Of a DNA stretch of 64,000 bases, positions 56,099 to 64,000 are shown in pieces. Numbering within the stretch: position 1 is the stretch's first letter; each line of letters starts with the position of its first letter. The stretch covers positions 1 through 64,000 of the forward strand of contig DAHUXN010000042.1 in assembly GCA_027307115.1 (NCBI GenBank), read 5' to 3'. This stretch comes from Acidobacteriota bacterium. GTDB taxonomy: Bacteria > Acidobacteriota > Terriglobia > Acidiferrales > UBA7541. The position numbers and the translations under genes are program-made. The notes below the pieces were generated by a model, which made no database searches, was not told where the DNA came from, and saw nothing but the letters and a program-made list of their open reading frames with translations.

Positions 56099-57628
56099 AT
56101 GAAACGCCTGATCGAATGCGTGCCGAATTTCTCCGAAGGGCGCGACGCCGCGAAGATTGACGCGCTCGTTGCCGCGATGCAGTCCGTCGAAGGCGTGTAC
56201 ATCCTCGACCGCGAAAGCGACGCCGACCATAATCGCTGCGTCGTTACGCTCGCCGGCGAACCTGAACCTGTCGCCGAAGCGGCGCTTCGCGGCATTGGCA
56301 AAGCCCTCGAACTGATCGACCTCACAAAACATTCCGGAGCGCATCCGCGTCTAGGAGCCACCGACGTCATCCCGTTCATTCCTGTCGACGGCGTCACCAT
56401 CGACGAATGCGTCACGCTCGCGAAAAAAGTCGGTCACGAAATCTGGCAACGCTACCACATTCCCGTTTATTTCTACGAAGCGGCCGCGACGCGCCCCGAG
56501 CGCGCCAATCTAGAAAGCGTTCGCAAAGGCCAATTCGAAGGCGTCCGCGAAGAAGTGCTGAAAAATCCCGACCGCGCTCCTGATATTGGCGAACCGCGGC
56601 TGCATCCCACGGCCGGAGCCGTGATTGTGGGCGCGCGGAAATTCCTGATTGCCTACAACATAAATTTGGACACGCCCGACGTGGACATCGCGAAAAAAAT
56701 CGCGAAGTCCATCCGCTTTTCGAACGGCGGTTTGCGCTACGTGAAAGCCATGGGCGTTGATCTACGCGCGCGGCACGTTGCGCAAGTCTCCATCAACATG
56801 ACTGATTACGAGCAGACGCCGCTTCACCGCGTGTTTGAAATGGTCCGCAGCGAAGCGGCGCGCTACGGAGCTTCGATCATCGGCAGCGAAATCGTCGGAC
56901 TGATTCCCAAGCGCGCCATCGAAATGACCGCCGAATTTTATCTGCAATTCGAGAATTTCTCGCCCGCGCAGGTTTTCGAGAATCGCCTGGCCGCCGCGCT
57001 TTCCGGCGCACCGCCCGATTCCGGCTCTGGCAAACTCGCAGCGATTGCTCGGCCGTTCCTCAATGCCGTTGCAGAGCCGACGGCAACTCCCGGCGGCGGC
57101 TCTGTCTCGGCGCTCGCGGGCGCGCTCGCCGCAAGCCTCGCGCAAATGGTCGCGGGGCTGTCACGCAAAAAGAAATCGCAGGCTGCTTACGCCGACCAAC
57201 TGGATCGGGCCATTACCGACATGCGCTCTGCCGCAGCGGAACTGGCCGATGCAATCGATCGCGATGCGGAATCTTACAACGCCGTTCTCGCCGCGTTTAA
57301 GCTGCCCAAGGATTCCCCCGAGGACGCGAGCCGTCGTGAAGAAGCCATTCAGCAAGCGACGCGCGGCGCGGCCGAAGTTCCCATGGCTGTCGCCCGTAAG
57401 TCTTTGGAACTTTTTGAACGCCTCGGGCAACTGGAAGCCATCTCCAGCGCTTCTATGCTTTCAGACCTTCGCGTCGCGCGTTTGATGGCGGCTGCGGGGG
57501 CGCGCGGCGCGCTCGCAAACGTAGCCATCAATCTGGATTCCATCACGGACGCATCATTCGTCGCCGCCATGCGCACGCAATCGCAGGACATCGAATCGCG
57601 CCTCACGGCAAGCACCGTCCGCGCTTAA
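56099..57628 (+). CDS. ftcD: Bifunctional glutamate formimidoyltransferase / formimidoyl-THF cyclodeaminase
   Basis: 509 residues: transferase domains (1 to about 300, starting RLIECVPNFSEGRD, with KHSGAHPRLGATDVIPFIP and ADHNRCVVTL) fused to a C-terminal all-helical FTCD_C cyclodeaminase (about 310-509, TATPGGGSVSALAGALAASLAQM). It passes the formimino group to tetrahydrofolate and deaminates it to 5,10-methenyl-THF. This is the same domain order as the animal enzyme. It completes the hutU-hutI route to glutamate without formamide release. Confidence 0.95.
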   Translation: MKRLIECVPNFSEGRDAAKIDALVAAMQSVEGVYILDRESDADHNRCVVTLAGEPEPVAEAALRGIGKALELIDLTKHSGAHPRLGATDVIPFIPVDGVTIDECVTLAKKVGHEIWQRYHIPVYFYEAAATRPERANLESVRKGQFEGVREEVLKNPDRAPDIGEPRLHPTAGAVIVGARKFLIAYNINLDTPDVDIAKKIAKSIRFSNGGLRYVKAMGVDLRARHVAQVSINMTDYEQTPLHRVFEMVRSEAARYGASIIGSEIVGLIPKRAIEMTAEFYLQFENFSPAQVFENRLAAALSGAPPDSGSGKLAAIARPFLNAVAEPTATPGGGSVSALAGALAASLAQMVAGLSRKKKSQAAYADQLDRAITDMRSAAAELADAIDRDAESYNAVLAAFKLPKDSPEDASRREEAIQQATRGAAEVPMAVARKSLELFERLGQLEAISSASMLSDLRVARLMAAAGARGALANVAINLDSITDASFVAAMRTQSQDIESRLTASTVRA

Positions 57629-57630
57629 CA

Positions 57631-57665
57631 GGGAGGCAGGACCAAAAAGGGAGGCAGGACCAAAA
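57631..57665. repeat. Tandem 17-base duplication including the ribosome site
   Basis: GGGAGGCAGGACCAAAA occurs at 57631-57647 and 57649-57665, one base apart. Each copy carries a GGGAGG ribosome-binding sequence; the second is directly upstream of the 57667 start. Most likely a recent slippage duplication. Confidence 0.9.
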
Positions 57666-57666
57666 C

Positions 57667-58671
57667 ATGAAACGCTTCTCAACGAATAAACTTATGGGCG
57701 CATTTGCCGCCGTCTTCAGCGCGCTCATGCTCGCTGCCATGCTGATTCCCTCGCGTGCCGCGGCTGGCACGCTGGGCACGGACGTCATCGGCCTGTTCCC
57801 AAAAGACGTCAGCGAGCTGGCCTATGCGGATCTCAAGGAAGCGCGGCAGCATTCGTGGTTCTTGCAGCTTCAACAGCAAATGCTTCCCGCGAACTATCGC
57901 CAGTTCGAGCAGTTTCTCCGCTCGGCTGGCATTGATCCAGACACGCAAGTTGACGAAATCGCCTGGGGCGCCACGTCAGCGAATGCGCAGCATCCTTATG
58001 AAATCGCCGGCGTCGCGCTCGGCGAGTTCTCTCCGAATTCCACCGAGGCCCGCTTTGCGTCGCAGAAAATTCCCAGCATCGAAGTGCACGGCTACAAGTT
58101 GTGGGCCTTCGGCAGCGGCGCGGGCCCCAATGACATTTTCTTTTTCTTCCTCGACAGCAACACAGCGGCCTTCGGCCAGCGCGACATTCTCCAGCGGCTC
58201 ATCAACGTCCGCTTCGGCGGCGCGGAAAGCCTGCTCTCAAATAGCGACCTGTTCCCATTGATCACCGCGGCCAATGCCAATGGCGGCGTCGTGTGGGCCG
58301 TCCTCGACAAAGCCAACACGCAGCTCGCCCTGCACCAACTGCTGCCCCAGGCGAGCCAGTTCCCTCAGGCGTCCGCAATTCTGGATCGCATTCACAATAT
58401 GGAAATTCAAGTACAGGCCGGCGACGGAGTTGACGCAAAATTCCGGGCTGTTTGCGATTCCTCGGAAGATGCGAACCAGCTTGCGGCGATGCTGCAAGGC
58501 GGAATTGTCATGCGCCGCTACCAGATTCAGCAGTCCGATCCCGTTTTAGCTGACGCGCTTTCCAACGTCACCGTCAGTCCTTCCGGCGACAGCTTGAACG
58601 TGGAAATGCCGGTCACCAGCGAACAACTCACTTCCATGATTCACAGCAGGACATTCGCCTTCCCCATGTAG
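57667..58671 (+). CDS. Exported hypothetical protein
   Basis: 334 residues; signal peptide with LMGAFAAVFSALMLAAMLIP. The mature protein opens GTLGTDVIGLFPKDVSELAYADLKEARQHSWFLQLQQQMLP and has internal SGAGPNDIFFFFLDSNTAAFG. No enzyme motif. I believe similar proteins occur in acidobacteria, but cannot name a family. It begins 38 bases after ftcD and could be read from the hut transcript, with its own duplicated ribosome site. Confidence 0.7.
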   Translation: MKRFSTNKLMGAFAAVFSALMLAAMLIPSRAAAGTLGTDVIGLFPKDVSELAYADLKEARQHSWFLQLQQQMLPANYRQFEQFLRSAGIDPDTQVDEIAWGATSANAQHPYEIAGVALGEFSPNSTEARFASQKIPSIEVHGYKLWAFGSGAGPNDIFFFFLDSNTAAFGQRDILQRLINVRFGGAESLLSNSDLFPLITAANANGGVVWAVLDKANTQLALHQLLPQASQFPQASAILDRIHNMEIQVQAGDGVDAKFRAVCDSSEDANQLAAMLQGGIVMRRYQIQQSDPVLADALSNVTVSPSGDSLNVEMPVTSEQLTSMIHSRTFAFPM

Positions 58672-58692
58672 TGCGGTTCTTGACGAATCAGT

Positions 58693-59118
58693 TCAGGAGG
58701 GTGTGGGTCTCTTGTGGAAGTATTTTACGAGGACGACCCGTTCGCGGCCGTTGCTTGTATCCCGGTCGACGCGATCGACGCGCTTTTTCATTTCCGCTTC
58801 GCGCTCTTCGAGTGGCACCGCAGCCAAGCTCCCAAGTAAACTGCTAATTTTCGCGGGCTTCGGCTGGCGCGGACTCTCCACGCTCACCTCCACGCGATCC
58901 TCGTAGTCGTCAATGATCACATCGCAAAGCGAATCCGTTTCATCAAGCTGGACAAGCGCCGCGCGGCATGCCTGTTCGGCGGCCACACCCAGGTCTACGC
59001 GCTCTTCCACGGCCACCGCGTGCCGGTTCGCCACGTGCTCCACGGCGCCGCGAACGCCCGCGAGCAGCCGCTCATCCTTGCTGAATTTTAATTCGGTTCG
59101 CGTGTGTTCAGCGTTCAC
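58693..59118 (-). CDS. RsbW-like (HATPase) anti-sigma-type protein, degenerate
   Basis: 141 residues from GTG 59118. DERLLAGVRGAVEHVANRHAVAVEERVDLGVAAEQACRAALVQL matches the helix and N-box region of RsbW/SpoIIAB-like anti-sigma factors (usual form AVEEACTNAI), but the key Asn is not present, and the DxGxG ATP-lid motif is not recognisable after EDRVEVSVESPRQPK. It may have lost ATP binding. Its start overlaps the end of the cysteine-rich gene by 11 bases, so they are translationally coupled. Confidence 0.7.
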   Translation of the reverse strand: MNAEHTRTELKFSKDERLLAGVRGAVEHVANRHAVAVEERVDLGVAAEQACRAALVQLDETDSLCDVIIDDYEDRVEVSVESPRQPKPAKISSLLGSLAAVPLEEREAEMKKRVDRVDRDTSNGRERVVLVKYFHKRPTPS

Positions 59119-59290
59119 GATTATCCGCAACGTGCACTTCGCAGGCCTCACGGCAATCAGGACAGTAATACAGGCCATCCTCGCACAGGCGTATGCCTGT
59201 TTGCGATTGGCAATAGGTGCAATATTTCTCGCAACCGCACCTTTCTTCCGGTTGGTCGCACTGCACGCACACAACAACGGGTCCAGCCAT
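59108..59290 (-). CDS. Small cysteine-rich zinc-ribbon-like protein
   Basis: 60 residues from ATG 59290, which has GGAG seven bases upstream (a longer ATG at 59344 adds 18 residues without a site). The sequence VCVQCDQPEERCGCEKYCTYCQSQTGIRLCEDGLYYCPDCREACE has ten cysteines, in CxxC, CxC, CxxC and CxxC pairs, suggesting two or more zinc or other metal sites. No function is known to me. It is the first gene of a two-gene unit with the RsbW-like gene. Confidence 0.75.
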   Translation of the reverse strand: MAGPVVVCVQCDQPEERCGCEKYCTYCQSQTGIRLCEDGLYYCPDCREACEVHVADNRER

Positions 59291-59513
59291 TAGGCGCTCC
59301 ACATGTTCTGGCCTCAATATAGGGCATCGCGGCATACCCGACAAGCGCGTTTCTGCTTCCTGTACCCCATTAGTTCCCGGAAAAGAATGCCGCGCGCGCT
59401 CCTTGTGTGCCCGACATATTCTCCAACGCTCGGAGCAGCGGTAGTGAGTCGTTTTTGAAACCGCACGGGGAGAGTAGTCGCAAAACTATTGGTATCCCTG
59501 ATAAAATCGCGAC

Positions 59514-60035
59514 ATGCGAACCGTGTGGAAGCGGGCTTTGGTTTGTTGTTTTGCCATTTCAGTCTTGCTTCAGTGCGGCTGCCACGATGGGCAGCGGGAG
59601 AGGAATATGGACAAAGTGACATCGTCTCTTGCGGCTGAGACGGAAGCGCTCAGGGAGGCATACGCCGCATTCAATCGGAACGATATTCCAGCCACCGTCA
59701 GGGCGCTTGATCCTCAAATTGAATGGACCGAACCCGCCGAGTTTCCGGGAGGCGGAACCTATCACGGGCGCGAAGGAGTGAAGGCGTACTTATCGCAATC
59801 GCGCGCCGCCTGGGCCGAAATAGACAGCGAGCCGGAGCGATTCATTGTCGCTGGTGACAAGATCATTGTGTTTGTTCATGTGCGAGCCAGGCCCAAAGAC
59901 GGCGCCGAATGGCACGAAGCCCGCATAGCCGATGTCTATACTTTCCGCGACGGCAAAGCCATTCAAATGCGTGCATTCGCCGACAGGCAGCAGGCTCTCG
60001 AATGGGCTGGAGCCAAAGTCTCAGACGCAAACTAA
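59514..60035 (+). CDS. Exported SnoaL/NTF2-like protein
   Basis: 173 residues with an N-terminal signal (LVCCFAISVLLQCGC); the cysteines at its end may be lipidated, although the lipobox is not canonical. The domain (AYAAFNRNDIPATVRALDPQIEWTEPAEFPGGGTYHGREGVKAYL to RIADVYTFRDGKAIQMRAFADRQQAL) is the SnoaL-like NTF2 fold. Members bind small hydrophobic ligands or act as cyclases/isomerases; the specific role is unknown. Confidence 0.82.
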   Translation: MRTVWKRALVCCFAISVLLQCGCHDGQRERNMDKVTSSLAAETEALREAYAAFNRNDIPATVRALDPQIEWTEPAEFPGGGTYHGREGVKAYLSQSRAAWAEIDSEPERFIVAGDKIIVFVHVRARPKDGAEWHEARIADVYTFRDGKAIQMRAFADRQQALEWAGAKVSDAN

Positions 60036-60061
60036 CGCGCTACCGAATCAGCGCGTTTCTT
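60035..60061 (+). terminator. Possible weak terminator after the SnoaL-like gene
   Basis: ACGCGCT (60035-60041) and AGCGCGT (60050-60056) form a 7-bp stem with an 8-base loop, followed by the short T-rich TTCTT. It overlaps the -35 box of the next promoter. Confidence 0.4.
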
Positions 60062-60088
60062 GACACGCCTATGCACGCATGCTAGTTT
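60060..60088 (+). promoter_or_regulatory. Putative promoter of the glycine cleavage operon
   Basis: Perfect TTGACA at 60060-60065 and a weak TAGTTT at 60083-60088, 17 bases apart, 33 bases before the gcvT start. The leader this implies is too short to hold a glycine riboswitch, and none is seen. Confidence 0.4.
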
Positions 60089-60121
60089 CACTTCTTTGCT
60101 TCGTGAGCGAGAAATTTTCCT

Positions 60122-61231
60122 GTGAGCACACCCGCAACCGCTGAAGTGCGCAAAACGGCGCTGAATTCCTTACACCGCCGGATGGGCGCGAAAATGGTGA
60201 ATTTCGGCGGCTGGGACATGCCCGTCGAGTACACAGGAATCCTCGCCGAGCATGAAGCCGTCCGCACCCGCGTTGGACTCTTCGATGTCAGTCACATGGG
60301 CGAAATCGAAATTCGCGGCCCTCATGCGCTTGAACTCGTCCAGCACGTCTCCTGCAACAATGCCGCCAAACTGGCCATCGGCCAGGCGCACTATTCCGGC
60401 CTGATGACGCCGCGCGGCACGTTTGTCGATGACCTGCTGGTGCACAAAATCTCCGGCACGCATTATTTTCTGTGCGTAAATGCGGGCAATCAGGACAACG
60501 ACTATGCACACATTCGCGAGCACAATAAATTCGGCGCAGAAACTGAAAACGCCGGACCGCGCTATTCGCAGCTCGCCATTCAAGGCCCGCTCGCGCTCCA
60601 ACTCTTGCAACGGTTCACGAAAGTACCTCTCGCACCCATTAAGTATTATTGGTTCGCGTTTGGCGAAGTGAATGGCGTCCATTGCCTGATCGCGCGCACC
60701 GGGTACACAGGAGAAGACGGTTTCGAGATTTATTTCGCGCCCGAGCACTCCGAGAAAATGTGGGACGCCCTGATGGATGCGGGCCAGCCGCTGGGTATCG
60801 CCGCCTGCGGACTTGGTGCACGAAACACGTTGCGCCTGGAAGCGGGCATGGCGCTCTACGGCCATGAAATCGACGACACAACCACGCCGTGGGAAGCCAA
60901 CCTCGCCTGGATCTGCAAAGTCGATAAAGGCGATTTTCTGGGCCGCGACGCGCTCGTGAAACAGAAAGAGAAGGGCGTTGATCGCATCCTGGCTGGATTC
61001 GTGATGAATTCTCGATTGATCGCGCGCGACGGCTACGCCGTATTGAACGGTGAACGCGAGGTGGGCACGGTCACGAGCGGCGGACCTGCGCCATTTCTGA
61101 AAAAGAATATCGGCTTCGCGTACGTTCCGCCGAAACTGAACGTGCCCGGCACGCCGATTGGCATTTCCGTGCGCGGCCAGGTCGCTCTGGCGCACATTGT
61201 CGCAATGCCGTTTTACAAGCGGTCAAAATGA
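60122..61231 (+). CDS. gcvT: Glycine cleavage system T protein (aminomethyltransferase)
   Basis: Transfers the methylene group from aminomethyl-lipoyl GcvH to tetrahydrofolate, giving 5,10-methylene-THF and ammonia. 369 residues, GTG start. [35 protein letters not shown] is the T-protein signature; [15 protein letters not shown] and [15 protein letters not shown] follow, and a C-terminal barrel ends at [12 protein letters not shown]. First gene of gcvT-gcvH-gcvPA-gcvPB. Confidence 0.97.
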   Translation: MSTPATAEVRKTALNSLHRRMGAKMVNFGGWDMPVEYTGILAEHEAVRTRVGLFDVSHMGEIEIRGPHALELVQHVSCNNAAKLAIGQAHYSGLMTPRGTFVDDLLVHKISGTHYFLCVNAGNQDNDYAHIREHNKFGAETENAGPRYSQLAIQGPLALQLLQRFTKVPLAPIKYYWFAFGEVNGVHCLIARTGYTGEDGFEIYFAPEHSEKMWDALMDAGQPLGIAACGLGARNTLRLEAGMALYGHEIDDTTTPWEANLAWICKVDKGDFLGRDALVKQKEKGVDRILAGFVMNSRLIARDGYAVLNGEREVGTVTSGGPAPFLKKNIGFAYVPPKLNVPGTPIGISVRGQVALAHIVAMPFYKRSK

Positions 61232-61313
61232 TTTTCACTCTGTGGCGCAGTTCCCGTTCGCGGGTATTCTGCGAATCGCCTGGAGTTTTCATTCTCCACA
61301 CAAGGAGACGCTA

Positions 61314-61712
61314 ATGTATCCGTCTGATTTTCGTTACACGAAAGATCACGAATGGCTTCAAGTGAGCGGCGCGGCAGGGACGATCGGCATCACCGATTAC
61401 GCCCAGCATGCCCTCGGCGACGTCGTTTTCGTCGAATTGCCAAAAGTGGGCGCTAAACTGAAAGCGGGCGAGGTATTGGGTACGGTCGAATCCGTGAAAG
61501 CGGTGAGCGAAGTCTTCAGCCCCGTGGGCGGCGAAGTCACGGATGTGAATTCCGACCTCGCAAATACGCCGGAGAAAATCAATCAGGACCCGCACCGCTC
61601 TGCGTGGCTCGTGAAGATTAAAATGGACAATCCTCAGGACGCCGCAAAATTGATGGACGCGAAGGCTTACCAGGAATACGTCGCCGAAAAGGAGAAGGAA
61701 CAGACCGCCTGA
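61314..61712 (+). CDS. gcvH: Glycine cleavage system H protein (lipoyl carrier)
   Basis: 132 residues. Lipoylated lysine K62 in LGTVESVKAVSEVFSPVGG. YTKDHEWLQ and GITDYAQHALGDVVFVELP are family motifs. Start ATG 61314 with AAGGAG at normal spacing. Its TGA stop overlaps the ATG of gcvPA by one base (translational coupling). Confidence 0.98.
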   Translation: MYPSDFRYTKDHEWLQVSGAAGTIGITDYAQHALGDVVFVELPKVGAKLKAGEVLGTVESVKAVSEVFSPVGGEVTDVNSDLANTPEKINQDPHRSAWLVKIKMDNPQDAAKLMDAKAYQEYVAEKEKEQTA

Positions 61713-63058
61713 TGCGCTATCTCCCCAAGAGCCAATCCGAACGCCGCGAAATGCTCCACGCGATCGGCGTGAAATCGATTGAAAACCTTTTCGAGACGAT
61801 TCCCGCAAAATACCGGCTCCGCGACGCGTTGAAACTTCCCGGCCCGCTCTCGGAAATGGAAATCATCGATTATTTCAAGGCGCGCGCGGCTGAAAATTCG
61901 CGCGGCTACACCTCGTTCCTGGGTGCCGGAGTGTACCAACACGTGCGCTCGGTGGTCACCGATGCTTTGGTACAGCGCGGCGAATTCCTGACTTCCTACA
62001 CACCCTATCAGGCGGAAATTTCGCAAGGAACGCTGCAAGCCATTTTTGAATTTCAGACGCTGATGTCGCAACTGACAGGCCAGGAAGTTGCCAACGCCTC
62101 GATGTACGACGGCTCCACGGCGCTCACGGAGTCCGTGCTGATGGCCGAGCGCCTCACGCGACGCCACCGCGTTCTAGTCGCGCGCACCGTGCATCCCGAA
62201 TACCGCCAGGTGCTCGCAACCTACGCAAAACATCTTGGAATCGAGATCGAAGAATTCGGATTCGCAGCCTCCGGGCAAATTGATGCCGGCTCCATCCGCG
62301 CTGACGCGCTGAAAGAGGCCGCCGCGATTGTCGTGCAATCGCCGAATTTCTTCGGCGTGCTCGAATCTCTCGGCCCCATTGCCGAAACAGCGCACCAGCA
62401 CGGCGCGCTCCTCATCGACTGCATCACCGAGCCGCTGGCTCTCGGCATCATCAAGCCGCCGGAGGAGGCCGACATTGTCGCGCTCGAAGCGCAAAGTTTT
62501 GGCGTGCCTCCGAGTTACGGCGGCCCCTACGTCGGCGTAATTGCCACCCGCGACAAATTCGTGCGACAAATGCCGGGTCGCATTGCGGGCGAGACCACCG
62601 ATGCCGCCGGACGCCGCGGATTTTGCCTGACGCTGGCGACGCGCGAGCAGCATATCCGTCGCGAAAAGGCCACTTCCAATATCTGCACCAACGAAGCACT
62701 TTACGCGCTGGTCGTCACGATTCATCTTTGCCTTCTCGGCAAGGAAGGCGTGCGCGAACTCGCCGCGCAAAATCTCTCCAAGGCGCATTTCGCGCGCGAT
62801 GTGATGAAGCAAATTCCCGGCGTCACTCTTCCCTTTACTGGAAAAACGTTCAACGAGTTTGTCGTGGAATTTCCGCGGCCCGTAAAGGAAATCAACGAGA
62901 AATTGCTTGCGGAGAAAATCATCGGCCCGCTGGCCCTCGACAAATATTATCCGGGCCAGGAGAAGCGCGGCCTGATGTGCGTGACGGAAGTAACGCCGCG
63001 CGCGGAGATCGAACGGTTCACCTCGGCCGTGAAATACATATTGCAGTCCGCAAACTAA
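61712..63058 (+). CDS. gcvPA: Glycine dehydrogenase (decarboxylating), subunit 1
   Basis: 448 residues; the N-terminal half of the P protein, encoded as a separate subunit as in many Gram-positives, archaea and acidobacteria. YRLRDALKLPGPLSEMEI, RGYTSFLGAGVYQHVRSVV and SMYDGSTALTE are characteristic. It forms the PLP decarboxylase with GcvPB, which holds the PLP lysine. Confidence 0.97.
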   Translation: MRYLPKSQSERREMLHAIGVKSIENLFETIPAKYRLRDALKLPGPLSEMEIIDYFKARAAENSRGYTSFLGAGVYQHVRSVVTDALVQRGEFLTSYTPYQAEISQGTLQAIFEFQTLMSQLTGQEVANASMYDGSTALTESVLMAERLTRRHRVLVARTVHPEYRQVLATYAKHLGIEIEEFGFAASGQIDAGSIRADALKEAAAIVVQSPNFFGVLESLGPIAETAHQHGALLIDCITEPLALGIIKPPEEADIVALEAQSFGVPPSYGGPYVGVIATRDKFVRQMPGRIAGETTDAAGRRGFCLTLATREQHIRREKATSNICTNEALYALVVTIHLCLLGKEGVRELAAQNLSKAHFARDVMKQIPGVTLPFTGKTFNEFVVEFPRPVKEINEKLLAEKIIGPLALDKYYPGQEKRGLMCVTEVTPRAEIERFTSAVKYILQSAN

Positions 63059-63070
63059 GGAGCAGCGGTT

Positions 63071-64000
63071 TTGAACCAAAAGCATTCAACCACCGACCTT
63101 GAGGCGACCAGCAACGGAATCAAAAAGGCGCGTGGCCACGTCAGCCAGAATGAAGGCTTGATCTTTGAGAAGTCCGTCACGGGAAAGCGCGGCATCGAAT
63201 TCCCGCCGCTCGACGTGCCCGCCGTGGACGCTGCAAAAGAATTGGGCGCGGAGTTTGCGCGCGGCAGCGTCGAAGGATTCCCGGAAGTCAGCGAAATCGA
63301 AGTGATTCGCCACTTCACGCGCCTCTCCACGTGGAATTATGCCATCGATCTTGGCATGTATCCGCTTGGCTCCTGCACCATGAAATACAATCCGCGCGTA
63401 AATGAATTTGTCGCGCGCCTCGATGGTCTCGCCACGGAACATCCATCGCAACCGGACGCGGTTTCGCAAGGCTGTCTGCGCATCATGCACGATTTGGAAA
63501 AGTGTCTTCTCGAAATCACGGGAATGGACGCTGCTTCGCTCGAACCTGTCGCGGGCGCGCAAGGCGAATTGACCGGCCTGCTGCTGATTCGCGCGTATCT
63601 CGAAAGCAAAGGCAGTGCGCGCAAGAAGGTTTTGATCCCGGATTCCGCGCACGGAACGAATCCCGCGTCCGTGGTGATTGCAGGCTACGAAGTCGAAAAC
63701 ATCAAGTCGAATGGACGCGGCCAAATCGACATCGAGCATTTCCGCCAATTCGTCACGGAAGATGTCGCGGCGTTGATGATCACGAATCCGTCCACGCTGG
63801 GCGTCTACGAAGAAAACATCGCGGAAATTGCCGCCATCCTTCACGAACGCGGCGCCCTGCTTTACATGGACGGCGCGAACATGAACGCGCTTGCCGGCAT
63901 CACGCGTCCCGGCGATTTCGGTGTCGACGTGATGCACCTGAATCTGCACAAGACTTTTTCAACGCCGCACGGCGGCGGCGGTCCTGGCGCGGGCCCCGTG
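63071..64000 (+). CDS. gcvPB: Glycine dehydrogenase (decarboxylating), subunit 2 (cut by window edge)
   Basis: The first 310 residues are present, from TTG 63071 with AAGGAG at good spacing after the gcvPA stop. TYPLGSCTMKYNP-like motif (MYPLGSCTMKYNPRVNE), SAHGTNPASV and the PLP-lysine motif HLNLHKTFSTPHGGGG (K294) are present. The reading frame runs off the end of the window. Confidence 0.97.
   Translation, partial: MNQKHSTTDLEATSNGIKKARGHVSQNEGLIFEKSVTGKRGIEFPPLDVPAVDAAKELGAEFARGSVEGFPEVSEIEVIRHFTRLSTWNYAIDLGMYPLGSCTMKYNPRVNEFVARLDGLATEHPSQPDAVSQGCLRIMHDLEKCLLEITGMDAASLEPVAGAQGELTGLLLIRAYLESKGSARKKVLIPDSAHGTNPASVVIAGYEVENIKSNGRGQIDIEHFRQFVTEDVAALMITNPSTLGVYEENIAEIAAILHERGALLYMDGANMNALAGITRPGDFGVDVMHLNLHKTFSTPHGGGGPGAGPV

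Noticed and set aside
60036-60121. Glycine riboswitch upstream of gcvT
   Set aside because: Only 86 bases are available and no tandem aptamer features are visible.
60170-61195. 341-codon minus-strand ORF opposite gcvT
   Set aside because: Entirely inside gcvT, which has full-length family similarity.

Overview
The window looks like chromosome of a soil-type Acidobacteriota bacterium. It is GC-rich and densely coded on both strands, with no rRNA, tRNA, prophage or CRISPR array visible. The lineage call is inference. It rests on a secreted CRTAC1/ASPIC protein, a DUF5695-like protein, several secreted families I associate with acidobacteria, and abundant short intergenic repeats. Identifications come from reading motifs in the translations; no database search was possible.

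Layout. 1-8969 is a minus-strand housekeeping run: murJ, xerD, a CCA-adding enzyme, dnaE and the 5' part of accA, broken by a 645-base repeat mosaic. 9129-13790 holds a two-repeat small protein, lpxD, a CRTAC1-like protein and a TPR protein. 13805-21561 is a secreted glycan-degradation locus (GH31, DUF5695-like and six-hairpin-type proteins) transcribed outward from a 345-base region with a LacI-type operator. 21658-31150 (minus) has yceH, a nucleotidyltransferase-like protein, a Cys/Met PLP enzyme, a large hybrid histidine kinase, gamma-glutamyltransferase and a DinB-like protein. 31263-45955 is mixed: glgB, two tandem paralogous secreted proteins, a ferredoxin-NADP reductase-like enzyme, a GT2/HpnK pair, a second Cys/Met PLP enzyme, cutA, a phosphohexomutase with an FtsB-like protein, a DUF1624 membrane protein and thiG. 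46054-58671 has an acyl-CoA synthetase and histidine degradation genes (hutU, hutI, fused ftcD) interrupted by a secreted TPR protein and an atypical amidohydrolase. 58693-64000 ends with a cysteine-rich/RsbW-like pair, a SnoaL-like protein and the glycine cleavage operon gcvT-gcvH-gcvPA-gcvPB, cut by the window edge.

How the genes fit together. HutU, HutI and FtcD take urocanate to glutamate and load a one-carbon unit on tetrahydrofolate; the nearby glycine cleavage genes also feed that pool. hutH is not in the window. MurJ, LpxD, the phosphohexomutase and the FtsB-like protein serve envelope and division. The three-gene glycan locus appears to act outside the cytoplasm; two of its products carry Tat-type signals.

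The most interesting non-coding signal is a family of 67-69 bp hairpin elements between 6286 and 12792. Four copies (one internally deleted) are each flanked by 8-bp exact or near-exact direct repeats, as expected of a miniature inverted-repeat transposable element. Two other dispersed intergenic repeat families are described separately.
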